Counted from the first letter of the stretch, positions 12,140 to 21,024 are shown. The stretch: DNA of 64,000 nucleotides from Zhongshania aquimaris (GCF_019312595.1 NZ_JAHWDQ010000002.1:372001-436000), one strand, 5' to 3'. A program made the numbers and translations. Notes: a model not told the origin generated them from the letters alone.

Positions 12140-12194
12140 GATAATTTCCTTTTTTGTTGCAGTGATAATTCTGACCTCGACTAAATAATAAGTT

Positions 12195-12228
12195 CAAAGT
12201 TTGTTTTTTTTATAAAATACAAACTTTG
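12195..12228. promoter_or_regulatory. Inverted repeat between divergent DUF1328 and DUF883 genes
   Basis: Exact 10-bp inverted repeat CAAAGTTTGT / ACAAACTTTG (12195-12204 and 12219-12228) with a 14-base AT-only spacer. It lies about 56 bases upstream of the DUF1328 start and 68 bases upstream of the DUF883 start. The position between divergent promoters suggests an operator for both sides; a hairpin role is possible. Confidence 0.45.
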
Positions 12229-12295
12229 TCTGAAATGAATTGTCCACACTGTGAAGCCAATAGTTAGTAATTTGTTAATTAAAGGGAGATACAGT

Positions 12296-12589
12296 ATGGC
12301 GAATGCAGCTGCAACGAGTGATAAAGCGCATGCAAAAGTAGATGGTGCTGCCGAGAAAATACATGAGGCTGTCGATCGTGCGGCTGCGGTGGCGGGTAGC
12401 AGTGAAGATCGCTTAATTGAGTTGGCGAATGAGTTGCGCGACCATGCAGACAGGCTCGCACAATCTGCTAAATCACGATCAGAGGCGGTTAGCTCTGCGG
12501 TAGGTGACTACACGCGTGAGAACCCCGCAAAAAGTATTGGCATCGCATTTTTGCTAGGCGCCGTTCTCGCATTTTTATTTCGTAAATAA
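12296..12589 (+). CDS. DUF883/YqjD-ElaB-like membrane-anchored protein
   Basis: 97 residues: a helical Ala-rich cytosolic part (1-75) and a C-terminal membrane anchor from about 78 (KSIGIAFLLGAVLAFLFRK). This matches the YqjD/ElaB/DUF883 layout, in which stationary-phase proteins tie to the inner membrane and associate with ribosomes in E. coli. AAGGGAGA precedes the ATG at 12296; the open frame upstream is not supported. It is the first gene of a yqjD-yqjE-yqjK-like trio. Confidence 0.88.
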   Translation: MANAAATSDKAHAKVDGAAEKIHEAVDRAAAVAGSSEDRLIELANELRDHADRLAQSAKSRSEAVSSAVGDYTRENPAKSIGIAFLLGAVLAFLFRK

Positions 12590-12594
12590 AAGAA

Positions 12595-13038
12595 ATGACT
12601 TTAAATGTGAGCAAGGGCGACGAGCAGATCTTAGCTGGTGAGCGGATACACGCGGAAGCAAAGTCGAAGTCGCTAGATTCGAACGAATCTATGGCTAGCT
12701 TGGTTCACGCGTATCGCGATCATTTGACAGGCTATTTAAGCTTGGCTGAGATGCACGGTCAGCGCTGGATGCTGCTGCTTTGCAAAATACTGGTGCTAAG
12801 TCTGGCGGTGTTTATGTTGCTGCTCGCCGGCTGGCTTAGTGTGCTGACTGCGCTCGTTGGCGTAATGATGCAGGCGGGCTTGTCACTTGCTGGAGCGATG
12901 TTGCTTGCAAGTGCGGCGAGCCTTGCGCTGAGCTGGGTTTGTTGGCGAGCTTTGCGTCGATGTATTGGCGAATTCTCGCCATCGTCTCTGGCCGAGTCTA
13001 CTCGCGATTCGAGTCCAGTGGCCGGCGGAGGGGTTTAG
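12595..13038 (+). CDS. YqjE-like (phage holin superfamily) membrane protein
   Basis: 147 residues. A polar N-terminal segment is followed by two long hydrophobic helices (about 60-87 and 90-115) and a polar tail. This topology and its place after DUF883 match YqjE, a member of a holin-like superfamily. The function is unknown. There is only a weak ribosome binding site, so it may be translated by coupling to the DUF883 gene 5 bases upstream. Confidence 0.75.
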   Translation: MTLNVSKGDEQILAGERIHAEAKSKSLDSNESMASLVHAYRDHLTGYLSLAEMHGQRWMLLLCKILVLSLAVFMLLLAGWLSVLTALVGVMMQAGLSLAGAMLLASAASLALSWVCWRALRRCIGEFSPSSLAESTRDSSPVAGGGV

Positions 13039-13040
13039 CC

Positions 13041-13358
13041 ATGGCGAGTGCAGAAACTCAGCTATTAAAAGCTATTGAGCGAAAGAGGGCACAACAAGCG
13101 CAAGACCGAGAGGTGCTTCAGCATCGGCGCAAGTTGTATCGCGAGCAGTTAGCTAATAACTTGGCTAAGCCTGAGTATCTTATTGGCGGACTTTGTCTTG
13201 GTTTTTTATTTTCTCTTCGCAAAAAAAAAAATGACTGTGGCGATAATGAGCAATGCAAAAACGTCAGCGCCGGAAACCCAGTATGGAGGCAGATTGTTGT
13301 CGATGTCTTAGATCGGCAGCTAAGTCGGCTGTTTTTTGAGATGCGTCGCCGGAGATAA
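13041..13358 (+). CDS. YqjK-like small protein with an A11 homopolymer
   Basis: 105 residues, very basic. A helical N-terminus (about 1-45, KAIERKRAQQAQDREVLQHR) is followed by a short hydrophobic segment (about 48-58) and a basic tail. The position after YqjE and the composition resemble E. coli YqjK, but the similarity is weak. A GGAGG site lies at the end of the upstream gene. Codons 61-64 are an uninterrupted run of 11 A (13221-13231); one extra A would give an immediate TGA. The coding call is moderate and the function unknown. Confidence 0.6.
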   Translation: MASAETQLLKAIERKRAQQAQDREVLQHRRKLYREQLANNLAKPEYLIGGLCLGFLFSLRKKKNDCGDNEQCKNVSAGNPVWRQIVVDVLDRQLSRLFFEMRRRR

Positions 13359-13381
13359 AAACCCGCTAATCAACGCGACTA

Positions 13382-13993
13382 TCATTCTGTAGTAAGATGA
13401 TCGCTTTGATTGAATCGAAGAAGTTGTTTGCTATTTAAGCAAAGCTCCGAAAAAGCAGTATTGCTTTTACTGTATTTTGGCCACTGCGTTGTGTCATCGT
13501 GGAGATAATGTGCCAGTGCAATACTGATCGCGACACCGTGTGAAACAATGACCACGCTTTCATTTTTATGTTTTTCACCTATCTCTTTAATCGCCGCAAG
13601 CATTCGCGCTTTTACGACATTCTGAGATTCACCATTTGGGCTGCAAAAATCTGGGTTATGTACTAGCTCGTGCAGGGTGTTGCTGCCCGTACTGCTCAGT
13701 GATTCAAAGGTTTGACCTTCCCAATCACCAAGATCCAATTCCATTAAGCGCGGATCTTGAATTACCTCTAGATTAAAACCTTGGCCTATTGCCTCGGCGG
13801 TAATGCGCGCGCGTTGCAGTGGGCTGCTATAGATAACAGTTGGTGTGATGTAGTTGCTAAAATACGCACCGAGTTTACGTGTTTGTTCATAACCTTCCGG
13901 TGTTAACTCGGTGTCGGTTTGGCCGTGCCATACTTTGTCGATATTGGCGTAAGTTTGCCCGTGACGAACAAAATAAATTTTTTCGAGTTCCAT
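13382..13993 (-). CDS. Histidine phosphatase family protein (phosphoglycerate mutase-like)
   Basis: 203-residue member of the branch-2-like histidine phosphatase superfamily. The catalytic RHG is at 10-12 (His11 is the phospho-acceptor), the second His is 152 in VSHGVA, and Glu85 lies in LMELDLGDWEG as the likely proton donor. This layout is shared by GpmB, CobC and broad-range phosphatases. Nothing around it fixes the substrate, and no cobalamin genes are nearby. It converges with the YqjK-like gene after a 23-base gap. Confidence 0.88.
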   Translation of the reverse strand: MELEKIYFVRHGQTYANIDKVWHGQTDTELTPEGYEQTRKLGAYFSNYITPTVIYSSPLQRARITAEAIGQGFNLEVIQDPRLMELDLGDWEGQTFESLSSTGSNTLHELVHNPDFCSPNGESQNVVKARMLAAIKEIGEKHKNESVVIVSHGVAISIALAHYLHDDTTQWPKYSKSNTAFSELCLNSKQLLRFNQSDHLTTE

Positions 13994-14306
13994 TATTTTC
14001 TACGCAGCAACCATCATATTATGCTGTGTTACCAAATCTTCACAGCGGCTAGAGTCGCTACATAGTAAGCCAAGCTGGCTTTCCTTGCTATAAATGTGAC
14101 GTAGAGAACCGGCTTTCTAATGTCGGCTAGCGTAAGTAATTCCGAGTGAGTGTTGTTGCCATACTCCGCAGGGGCGCTGTTGCTGCTCGTGATTAAACGG
14201 TCAGTGGCGGAGGCTTGTACAGCTAGTGATAACATCGGCTGTGCCCCGCCAGGGTTGAATAGAAAAAGGGGGCAGTCGCGCCCCAAAGCCTGGAGGGTAA
14301 GTCGGT
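13994..14306. other. Gap between TonB receptor and histidine phosphatase genes
   Basis: 313 bases between two minus-strand genes. The receptor's terminator lies at 14262-14285. An 85-residue minus-strand frame that starts inside that terminator is not accepted as a gene. No other element is seen; the promoter of the phosphatase gene should be here. Confidence 0.4.
14262..14285 (-). terminator. Intrinsic terminator after TonB-dependent receptor gene
   Basis: Read on the minus strand: GGGGC, a 6-base loop, GCCCC, then CTTTTT. It begins about 22 bases after the receptor's stop codon. Confidence 0.7.
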
Positions 14307-16802
14307 TTAGAAGTTATATGTCGCTTCGAGCCCGTACATCATTGGATCGCCGATCATGTAGTAGTCTAAACCGAAGCTGGCTTGTAAATTAATACTGTAG
14401 GTTTTGTATTGCTCGTCGGTGATATTCTTGCCCCACAGCGCAATTTGATAGCGCCCGTCGTTGTCGTACCAGCCGATGCGAGCGTTATACACGGTGTAAG
14501 CGTCTTCACGACCATACTCATAGCCAGCGGCGTCGTTATAGGCGCTAAACCACTGCTCGTCTTGGTAGTTAGCGTTTACGTTTAAAGAAAGGTATCCGCT
14601 GTCGCCGGTATAGATATCGTAGTCTGCAGATATGCTGACATTGAGCGGTGGAGCGGAAATCAATTCGTTGCCATCTAATCGGATCGTGTCATCGAGGTCA
14701 GCTAGGGTGCTGGTGTCGCGCAGTTCCAATTCGGTGTACTCGGTTTCCAGCAATCCGATGCCCAGCTGAAGTGTTAAACGCTCGGTGGCACGCCACCAAA
14801 TTTCGGCCTCTGCACCTAAAATTTCTGAGGCGCCGGCATTTTCCAGGAAGTTAGAGATACCCACTACGTTAATGAATTGCTGATCCGTGTATTCATACAT
14901 AAAGGCCGCGGCATTGATGCGAAGACTGTTGTCGAGTAAGTCGGCTTTAAAGCCGATCTCATAGGCGTCGATATACTCAGGCGATGCGTAGGATGAGTCT
15001 ATAGGGCGCGCCTCATAGTAAATCCCGCTGTTAAAAGCGCCGGCACGATAGCCCTTGCTGTAGCTTGCATAAACCATCCACTCGTCGTTAAAGCGGTAAT
15101 CCGCGCCTATTTTCCCCGTCCATTCGCGCTCAGTCGCTTCTTGTGTTGGGCCACTATCCAGGGTGTAGGATCCCTCGGTATAGCCGGGTAGTCCATAGGC
15201 GGTTAGCTGGGTGAGATAGCTGCTTGGATCTGTAAGAAAGCCAATGATGGCATTTGGGTCGCCACTGACAATGGGTGGTAAGAATACCGGTACAAAGGCT
15301 TGGTCATAGCCAGTGGTGTTGCCCGGTAAAAATGTACCACGTGGTGAGCCGTCTAAGCCAACGCGAGAGACGTTGATATAGCTTAGGCGGTTGGTGTCTT
15401 GGGTGTAACGCATGCCGAGGTCGACGCCAAAATTCGCTGTTATGTCAAAGCGCATCTGAGTATAGGCGGCGATGGTTTCTTTTTCGGTATCTTGGCGCTG
15501 ATCGACTGCACCAAAATTAAGAACAAAGGGTGCTTGCCCAGCGAGATCGGGTTTGGCGATCGCCGCGCGCGGATCTAATAAATCGCCGAATAGCTCGTAA
15601 ATATTTTGCATTTCCAATTCTTCGAGGCCGTAATAGAGGCCACCGATAATTTGGAAATTGCCGTCGAAGTTCGATGCAAATCTGAAATCCTGGGAGAACG
15701 ATCGGCTTGCGGTAAACCAATCAATTTCGAGTAGTCGAGTGGGGCCGCCGTCGTCATTAGTAAATTTATCTAATTGGGTATCGTAAAACGAGCTTACCGA
15801 GATCAGCGAGTAGTTATCGGCTTGGTAGGTTAAGGTGCCGATAAAGAGATCCATGTCGAAATTATTACGGTTTCGATCGCCGGTATTATCTTCTACCTGA
15901 TTCCAGTCGAGATTGCGCGCACTGCGATCATAGCCGGTGTAATCAATATAGCCGTTAGAGTTATATGGGTTGGTCGGTAATTTTATAGCCTCTAAGCCGC
16001 GGACATCAGTGCGAGCCTCTGCGCGCGGCACTTTCATATTGCCTCTGTTTTTCGCACGGGTATATTTGAATACCCCATTTAGCGAGTCGGTGATTTGCCA
16101 GTTTAATGAAATTCGAGCAGCGCTAAAGTCGAGGATACCGCGATCTTTACCCTCGCCGAGATTTTCCTGAACACCGTCGTTTTCTTTAACTTTAAACGCA
16201 AAGCGCCCCGCGAGTTTATCGTCAATTAGGGTGTCACCAATGGCGCCTTCGAGATTAGTCATGCCGTAGTTACCTAGGCCGGCTTTAATCTTACCGTCCA
16301 TCGGGTCGCCTATCATTGGAGTTTTGGTAATGATGTTGATGGCGCCGCCTGTGGTGTTTTTGCCGTATAGCGTGCCTTGTGGGCCGCGTAAAACTTCTAA
16401 TCGCTCGACATCGAAGAAGCTAGTTCCGTGGGTAAATACGGCGCCTAAATATGCTTCGTCTACATAAACCCCGATGGGGCTGGCCTGGTTGGAGCTGTAG
16501 TCAGACATGCTCACGCCGCGAATGGCGAATATGGGCTGGACCTCGCCATAGGGGCCGCTAACTTGCATATTGGGCACTTGCGCAGAAATATCGTTGGCGT
16601 TTTCAAAACCCAGTTTTTCCAGCGCACTATCTGCTAAGCCGGTAATCGCCACCGGTGTATCTTGCACGCTCGCTGAGCGCCGTTGAGCAGTGACCACTAC
16701 CTCTTCTAAAGCTTGCGAGTAACTGTTGGGTGTGTAGGCGCTGCTTATTGCTAGCAGCAGTCCCCATTTTTTGAATGGCTTTTTTGTTATTAAATAACTC
16801 AT
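14307..16802 (-). CDS. TonB-dependent outer-membrane receptor
   Basis: 831 residues. The signal peptide is about residues 1-31, followed directly by a TonB-box-like EEVVVTAQRR and the plug domain (DTPVAITGL, VPNMQVSGPYGEVQP, FDVERLEVLRGPQGTLYGKNTTGGAINI). A 22-strand-type barrel ends in a C-terminal aromatic residue (LEATYNF). It should import a scarce ligand using TonB-ExbBD energy. The plug style is that of the large iron/complex-carbon receptor group common in sphingomonads and marine gammaproteobacteria, and the ligand cannot be told. GGAG precedes the ATG. It lies just downstream of a GMC oxidoreductase on the same strand, with 54 bases between them. Confidence 0.95.
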   Translation of the reverse strand: MSYLITKKPFKKWGLLLAISSAYTPNSYSQALEEVVVTAQRRSASVQDTPVAITGLADSALEKLGFENANDISAQVPNMQVSGPYGEVQPIFAIRGVSMSDYSSNQASPIGVYVDEAYLGAVFTHGTSFFDVERLEVLRGPQGTLYGKNTTGGAINIITKTPMIGDPMDGKIKAGLGNYGMTNLEGAIGDTLIDDKLAGRFAFKVKENDGVQENLGEGKDRGILDFSAARISLNWQITDSLNGVFKYTRAKNRGNMKVPRAEARTDVRGLEAIKLPTNPYNSNGYIDYTGYDRSARNLDWNQVEDNTGDRNRNNFDMDLFIGTLTYQADNYSLISVSSFYDTQLDKFTNDDGGPTRLLEIDWFTASRSFSQDFRFASNFDGNFQIIGGLYYGLEELEMQNIYELFGDLLDPRAAIAKPDLAGQAPFVLNFGAVDQRQDTEKETIAAYTQMRFDITANFGVDLGMRYTQDTNRLSYINVSRVGLDGSPRGTFLPGNTTGYDQAFVPVFLPPIVSGDPNAIIGFLTDPSSYLTQLTAYGLPGYTEGSYTLDSGPTQEATEREWTGKIGADYRFNDEWMVYASYSKGYRAGAFNSGIYYEARPIDSSYASPEYIDAYEIGFKADLLDNSLRINAAAFMYEYTDQQFINVVGISNFLENAGASEILGAEAEIWWRATERLTLQLGIGLLETEYTELELRDTSTLADLDDTIRLDGNELISAPPLNVSISADYDIYTGDSGYLSLNVNANYQDEQWFSAYNDAAGYEYGREDAYTVYNARIGWYDNDGRYQIALWGKNITDEQYKTYSINLQASFGLDYYMIGDPMMYGLEATYNF

Positions 16803-16856
16803 TGCTTACTCCAGGCTGTATGACAATTAAAGTGTGTTGTCTTTTTCTTTATCTTT

Positions 16857-18467
16857 TTAAGCGGATTGCAAAATCATATCGGCGGCTTTTTCTGCAATCA
16901 TAATGGTAGGGGCATTCGTATTGCCTCCGATGATGCTGGGCATAACAGACGCGTCAACGACTCGCAAACCGTCAATTCCCCGAACTTTCAATGTGCTGTC
17001 GACTACTGCCATAGCGTCGCTTTCTGGTCCCATTTTGCAGGTGCTTGTTGGGTGATACTGGGTGTCAGCGCGGTTGCGAATGTCCGCTTCAATGGCGGCA
17101 TCATCCCGCCAGTCCACAGGGTAGATAAGCTCGGGTTGATACTTTGCAAAGTGCGCTGACTCTAATATTTTGGACTGCCTTTTTGCGCCCTTAACAAGCA
17201 GTTCGAGATCGTCGCGCTCGCTCAGGAATTTAGGGTCGATGCGCGGAGCGTCTAAGGGGTTTGCAGAATTTAGGCTAACTTCGCCACGGCTTTTGGGGCG
17301 CAGTACTTCTATATGGCAGCTATAGCCATGGCCTAGATGCATTTTGCGGCCGTGATCATCCACAACGGCGACGACAAATACCATTTGCAAATCCGGTGCG
17401 CTTAGGCCCTCTCCGGAGTAAACAAACGCGCCGGCCTCGGCGTAAGGTGTGGTCACAATTCCTTCGCGCTTGGCGGCCCATTGTGCGGCGCCAGCGGCTA
17501 CACGGGCAGAGCCGCGCAGGGAGACCCCAAAGGTGTCGCGGTTGTAATTGGTTTTATAGGCAACTGTGTAGTCGATATGGTCTTGGAGGTTTTGGCCAAC
17601 GCCGGGGAGGTGCTTTTGTACCGGGATGCCATGTTTTTGCAAAGTGTCCGCAGGCCCAATACCGGACAACATCAGCAAATGCGGCGAACCGAACGCACCG
17701 GCACAGACAATGACTTCTCGACGAGCGCGCACTTCATGAAGCTGATTGCCCTGAAAGTAGCTAACACCGACAGCGCGCTGGCCATTAAAAATAATTTTAT
17801 TAAACGGTGCTTGGGTGATAATTTTGAGATTGCTTCGCGACATGGCCGGACGCAAGTAAGCCGCATTAGCACCCCAGCGCTCGCCATTTTTTTGGGTGAC
17901 TTGGTATTGAAAGCAGCCGTGCTGCTCTTTGCCATTGTAGTCGGGGTTATGAGGGAGTCCCTGCTCTTGAGCCGAGCTGATGAAGGCCTTGTTTAGGGGG
18001 CTGGGGCAAACTAAATCGACAACATTCAGGGGGCCGGCATTGCCGTGAAATTCGCTATCGTGACCGTAGGTTTCATTGCATTCTGAGCGAATAAAATAAG
18101 GTAGTACATCATTGTAAGACCAGCCCTCATTGCCCTGCGCGGCCCAAGAATCGTAGTCATTGCGGTGACCGCGTACATATAGCATGGCATTGATGGCGCT
18201 GGAGCCGCCGAGGCATTTACCTCTGGGTTGGTAGCCGCGACGACCGTTCAAACCTACCTGGGGCGTGGTTTGGTAGGCCCAGTTGTTGATTTTGGAGCGC
18301 ATCATTAGAACCAATGCTGCAGGTGCTTTGACAACAGGGCTATTGCCGTTACCGCCAGCTTCAAGTAAGCAAACGCTGTATTTACCATTGGCAGTAAGGC
18401 GGTTTGCTAATGTGCAGCCAGCGCTGCCAGCACCTACTATAATGTAGTCAAAGGTTTCGCTGGGCAT
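16857..18467 (-). CDS. GMC family FAD-dependent oxidoreductase (alcohol/choline dehydrogenase-like)
   Basis: 536 residues. An N-terminal FAD-binding VGAGSAG (11-17) and LLEAGG, the GMC signature 1 around GKCLGGSSAINAMLYVRG (about 83-100), and signature 2 GAFGSPHLLMLSGIG. The C-terminal catalytic pair is His472 in YHPTSTCKMG and Asn518 in GGNTNAP. It oxidises a primary alcohol, and the substrate is unknown. It resembles choline dehydrogenase and alkanol dehydrogenases but lacks betaine partners nearby. It is divergent from an AraC-type regulator and upstream of a TonB-dependent receptor, suggesting a shared uptake and oxidation role. Confidence 0.93.
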   Translation of the reverse strand: MPSETFDYIIVGAGSAGCTLANRLTANGKYSVCLLEAGGNGNSPVVKAPAALVLMMRSKINNWAYQTTPQVGLNGRRGYQPRGKCLGGSSAINAMLYVRGHRNDYDSWAAQGNEGWSYNDVLPYFIRSECNETYGHDSEFHGNAGPLNVVDLVCPSPLNKAFISSAQEQGLPHNPDYNGKEQHGCFQYQVTQKNGERWGANAAYLRPAMSRSNLKIITQAPFNKIIFNGQRAVGVSYFQGNQLHEVRARREVIVCAGAFGSPHLLMLSGIGPADTLQKHGIPVQKHLPGVGQNLQDHIDYTVAYKTNYNRDTFGVSLRGSARVAAGAAQWAAKREGIVTTPYAEAGAFVYSGEGLSAPDLQMVFVVAVVDDHGRKMHLGHGYSCHIEVLRPKSRGEVSLNSANPLDAPRIDPKFLSERDDLELLVKGAKRQSKILESAHFAKYQPELIYPVDWRDDAAIEADIRNRADTQYHPTSTCKMGPESDAMAVVDSTLKVRGIDGLRVVDASVMPSIIGGNTNAPTIMIAEKAADMILQSA

Positions 18468-18504
18468 GATGTGTTTCCCCTAACTTATTATGTGCTGGTG
18501 GAAA

Positions 18505-18610
18505 TTTGCGTAAATTGAGAACGCCGACCAGTTTTATGTGGGGAGATAATAAAGATTAAATTAGCTAGGCGTTTTTCCTTTAGCGCAGACTTGTTATCCT
18601 TTTACGCAAA
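18505..18610. promoter_or_regulatory. Paired inverted TTTGCGTAAA sites between GMC and AraC genes
   Basis: TTTGCGTAAA at 18505-18514 and its exact reverse complement TTTACGCAAA at 18601-18610, 96 bases apart start to start. They flank the whole 157-base divergent promoter region, one near the GMC start and one near the regulator start. This is a plausible pair of operator half-sites for the AraC-type regulator. Confidence 0.45.
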
Positions 18611-18624
18611 AATATAAAGAGCTA

Positions 18625-19674
18625 ATGCCTATAATGAGCAAGCCATGGTTACCTGGGACACAAACCACCACCGGTACATGGGGTCGTATTCTGAGTGAGT
18701 GCTTAAAGGATGCGAACGTGGATCCACGCCCGCTATTCGAACAGGTGGATTTAGACTATGACGAATCGATAGCCCCTGATACACGCATTCCCGATGCAAA
18801 GCTCCGGCATTTATACCCCCTAGCAATACAGGCAACGAACTCCGATAGTTTCAGTCTTCAGCTCGGCGCATACGTCAAGGCGCATAGCTTTCACGCGCTG
18901 GGCATGGCTATTCTGGTGAGTAAAACCGTCGGTGATGCCTTGCAACGCTTCCAACGTCACAGTGCAATTATCTCGGACTCGGGTTATATCGATATGATTT
19001 ATGTGGGGGATAACTGTCGTTTTGACGTTAATGTGGATCGAGATATTCACGGTGTCAGGTTGCTGCCCTACGACGCAATTAACGCCTTTATGTTCGGTGT
19101 CGTGAATATGATGCGGGAAATTACTGAGGATTTTGACCTCAGCCCAGTCCGCGTTGAGCTATGCGAAGCTAAGCCCCTAGATACGTCGCCATATGAAAAG
19201 GCATTTTCATGCCCAGTCGAATTTGACAGGCCTAAAGAAACACTTATGTATAGTATAAAAGACATGGCGCAACCGGTTCGCTATGCGAATGAATCACTTG
19301 CCAAACAACATGATCAGATTACCGAATCATTTATCAAGAATATGTCGCCGGCCTTTGAAGACGAACTTTACAGGCAGATTTTAAATGAATTACCCAATGG
19401 TGAATTAAGCGTAGATAAACTGGCCTCGAGCCTAAATATGAGTCTGCGGAAATTGCAGGGCAAGCTACAGCAACAAAACACCAGTTATCAGCAATTACTC
19501 GACAAGGCGCGGAAAGAATTGGCGAGTAAGTATTTAACCAGTACCAATTACAGTATTACCGAAGTATCTTTCTTGTTGGGCTTTGCCAATAGCGCGGGAT
19601 TTTGTCGCGCATTTAAACGCTGGTTTGAATGTTCGCCAACGGATTATAGGCTTCGCGCAGTAGCCGATAGTTGA
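18625..19674 (+). CDS. AraC family transcriptional regulator (OruR/ArgR-like layout)
   Basis: 349 residues. The N-terminal part (about 20-210) has the arabinose-binding-like domain found in OruR- and MmsR-type regulators (LQLGAYVKAHSFHALGMAILVSKTVGDAL). The C-terminal AraC DNA-binding domain (about 250-345) has two helix-turn-helix units: LSVDKLASSLNMSLRKLQ and SITEVSFLLGFANSAGFCRAFKRWF. It probably activates the divergent GMC oxidoreductase and TonB receptor genes in response to a small ligand. The start may be ATG 18625 or 18634. Confidence 0.92.
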   Translation: MPIMSKPWLPGTQTTTGTWGRILSECLKDANVDPRPLFEQVDLDYDESIAPDTRIPDAKLRHLYPLAIQATNSDSFSLQLGAYVKAHSFHALGMAILVSKTVGDALQRFQRHSAIISDSGYIDMIYVGDNCRFDVNVDRDIHGVRLLPYDAINAFMFGVVNMMREITEDFDLSPVRVELCEAKPLDTSPYEKAFSCPVEFDRPKETLMYSIKDMAQPVRYANESLAKQHDQITESFIKNMSPAFEDELYRQILNELPNGELSVDKLASSLNMSLRKLQGKLQQQNTSYQQLLDKARKELASKYLTSTNYSITEVSFLLGFANSAGFCRAFKRWFECSPTDYRLRAVADS

Positions 19675-19785
19675 GTGGAAATTTTTACATAATATTGCCG
19701 CGCACAAGGGTTCATGGTCGTGGCTATTGATGTTTTCTTAGTGCTCGCAATGGGCCATCTGCAGTATTACTTCATGTCGGCAGTA

Positions 19786-20946
19786 TTAACTTACGCAAAA
19801 CCGATTGATCATTTGCTGTAACACATCAATTGTCGGCTGAATTTGATCCAGCGCCATGTACTCATCTGGCTGGTGTGCCTGATCAATTGAGCCCGGTCCC
19901 ATCACGATAGTTTGCATCCCCAGCTGCTGAAAAAACGGCGCTTCTGTGGCGAAGCCGACGGTGCCAGCGGGCTGTCCAGTAAGCTGTTCTACTAGGCTTA
20001 CAATTTCTGAATCGGCGGGTTCTTCGTAGGCGGCTAAGCCTGGCATTAAAGCGCGCAGGCCAATATTGATGGCGCGGCGCTCTGCAACGGGGGTAAGGAT
20101 TTTCTGTATCAGTGTGTCCAGCTCATCGTTGTCCATGCCTGGTGTGGTGCGAATATCAAAATGCAGTTCGCACTGACCGCAAATACGGTTCGGGTTGTCG
20201 CCGCCATGGATACAGCCGAAGTTCATAGTGGGAGTGGGCACAGAGAAACCGGGGTGCTGGTATTTTAGCGCCAGTTCTTGTCGAAGCTGGATAAGGCCGG
20301 TCATGACCTCGTGCATGGCATCCATGGCATTGTTGCCTAACAAGGGATTTGAGGAGTGCCCTGAGCGCCCCTTAATGGTGATGCCTTTCATTACGATGCC
20401 TTTGTGGGCGCGCATGGGCTTTAGACCAGTGGGTTCTCCCACCACCGCGTAGCGGGCGCCGGAAAGGTCTGCTTGCACAAGCGAGCGAGCGCCATCCATG
20501 CTGCTTTCTTCATCTGCGGTGGCCAAGATGATAAGAGGTGCTTTTAATGGTTTGTCTAGGAAGGGCTGTAATGCTTCGATGACGATGGCAAAGAAGCCTT
20601 TCATATCGGTACTGCCGAGGCCGTATAGTTTGTTGTCGCGCTCGGTGAGTGTAAAGGGATCGCTATTCCACAGGGCTTCGTTAAATGGCACGGTATCGGT
20701 GTGACCCGCGAGCACTAAACCGCCGCTGCCGGAGCCGAGGGTGGCAATTAAGTTGGCCTTGTCTTTATGACCGAGTATGGGCTGAATTTGAATTTTGAAT
20801 CCCAGTGGCTCAAGCCAAGAGGCGAGTCGCTCAATAACGCGGATATTGCCCATATCGCAACTGGATAGTGTGGAACTGACCGAGGGGAGTTTGACTAGCT
20901 CTGTCATCATCGACAGAACACTGGGAGTGATTGCTGGTTTGGCCAC
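19786..20946 (-). CDS. argE: Acetylornithine deacetylase
   Basis: M20-family zinc hydrolase that removes the acetyl group from N-acetylornithine in arginine synthesis. It is 386 residues. The metal ligands are visible as AGHTDTVP (about 80-87), GLGSTDMKG with the bridging Asp, DEESS with the catalytic Glu, GEPT, and the late QAHQPDEY His. The lid domain has GRSGHSS. The length and motifs match proteobacterial ArgE rather than DapE. It is a monocistronic minus-strand gene; the hairpin at 20994-21024 separates it from the upstream transporter pair. Confidence 0.93.
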   Translation of the reverse strand: MAKPAITPSVLSMMTELVKLPSVSSTLSSCDMGNIRVIERLASWLEPLGFKIQIQPILGHKDKANLIATLGSGSGGLVLAGHTDTVPFNEALWNSDPFTLTERDNKLYGLGSTDMKGFFAIVIEALQPFLDKPLKAPLIILATADEESSMDGARSLVQADLSGARYAVVGEPTGLKPMRAHKGIVMKGITIKGRSGHSSNPLLGNNAMDAMHEVMTGLIQLRQELALKYQHPGFSVPTPTMNFGCIHGGDNPNRICGQCELHFDIRTTPGMDNDELDTLIQKILTPVAERRAINIGLRALMPGLAAYEEPADSEIVSLVEQLTGQPAGTVGFATEAPFFQQLGMQTIVMGPGSIDQAHQPDEYMALDQIQPTIDVLQQMINRFCVS

Positions 20947-20993
20947 GATGAGTCCGCGTTATATTGCTGAGTAGCGGATCATTGTAGCGAGTC

Positions 20994-21024
20994 GCGCAAA
21001 CAAAGCCAGTGGCTTTGTTTGCGC
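20994..21024. terminator. Perfect 14-bp hairpin downstream of the phosphate transporter gene
   Basis: Arms 20994-21007 and 21011-21024 pair perfectly over 14 bases around a 3-base loop. It lies 25 bases past the stop of the minus-strand transporter and 48 bases ahead of argE. There is no terminal T-run, but one arm is T-rich. It is most likely a transcription terminator or mRNA 3'-end stabiliser. Confidence 0.6.

Noticed and set aside
12676-12693. Short palindrome AGATTCGAACGAATCT
   Set aside because: It is inside the YqjE-like coding sequence, with no regulatory context; probably chance.
14029-14286. An 85-residue minus-strand reading frame between receptor and phosphatase genes
   Set aside because: It begins inside the intrinsic terminator of the receptor gene and has no ribosome binding site and no recognisable sequence.
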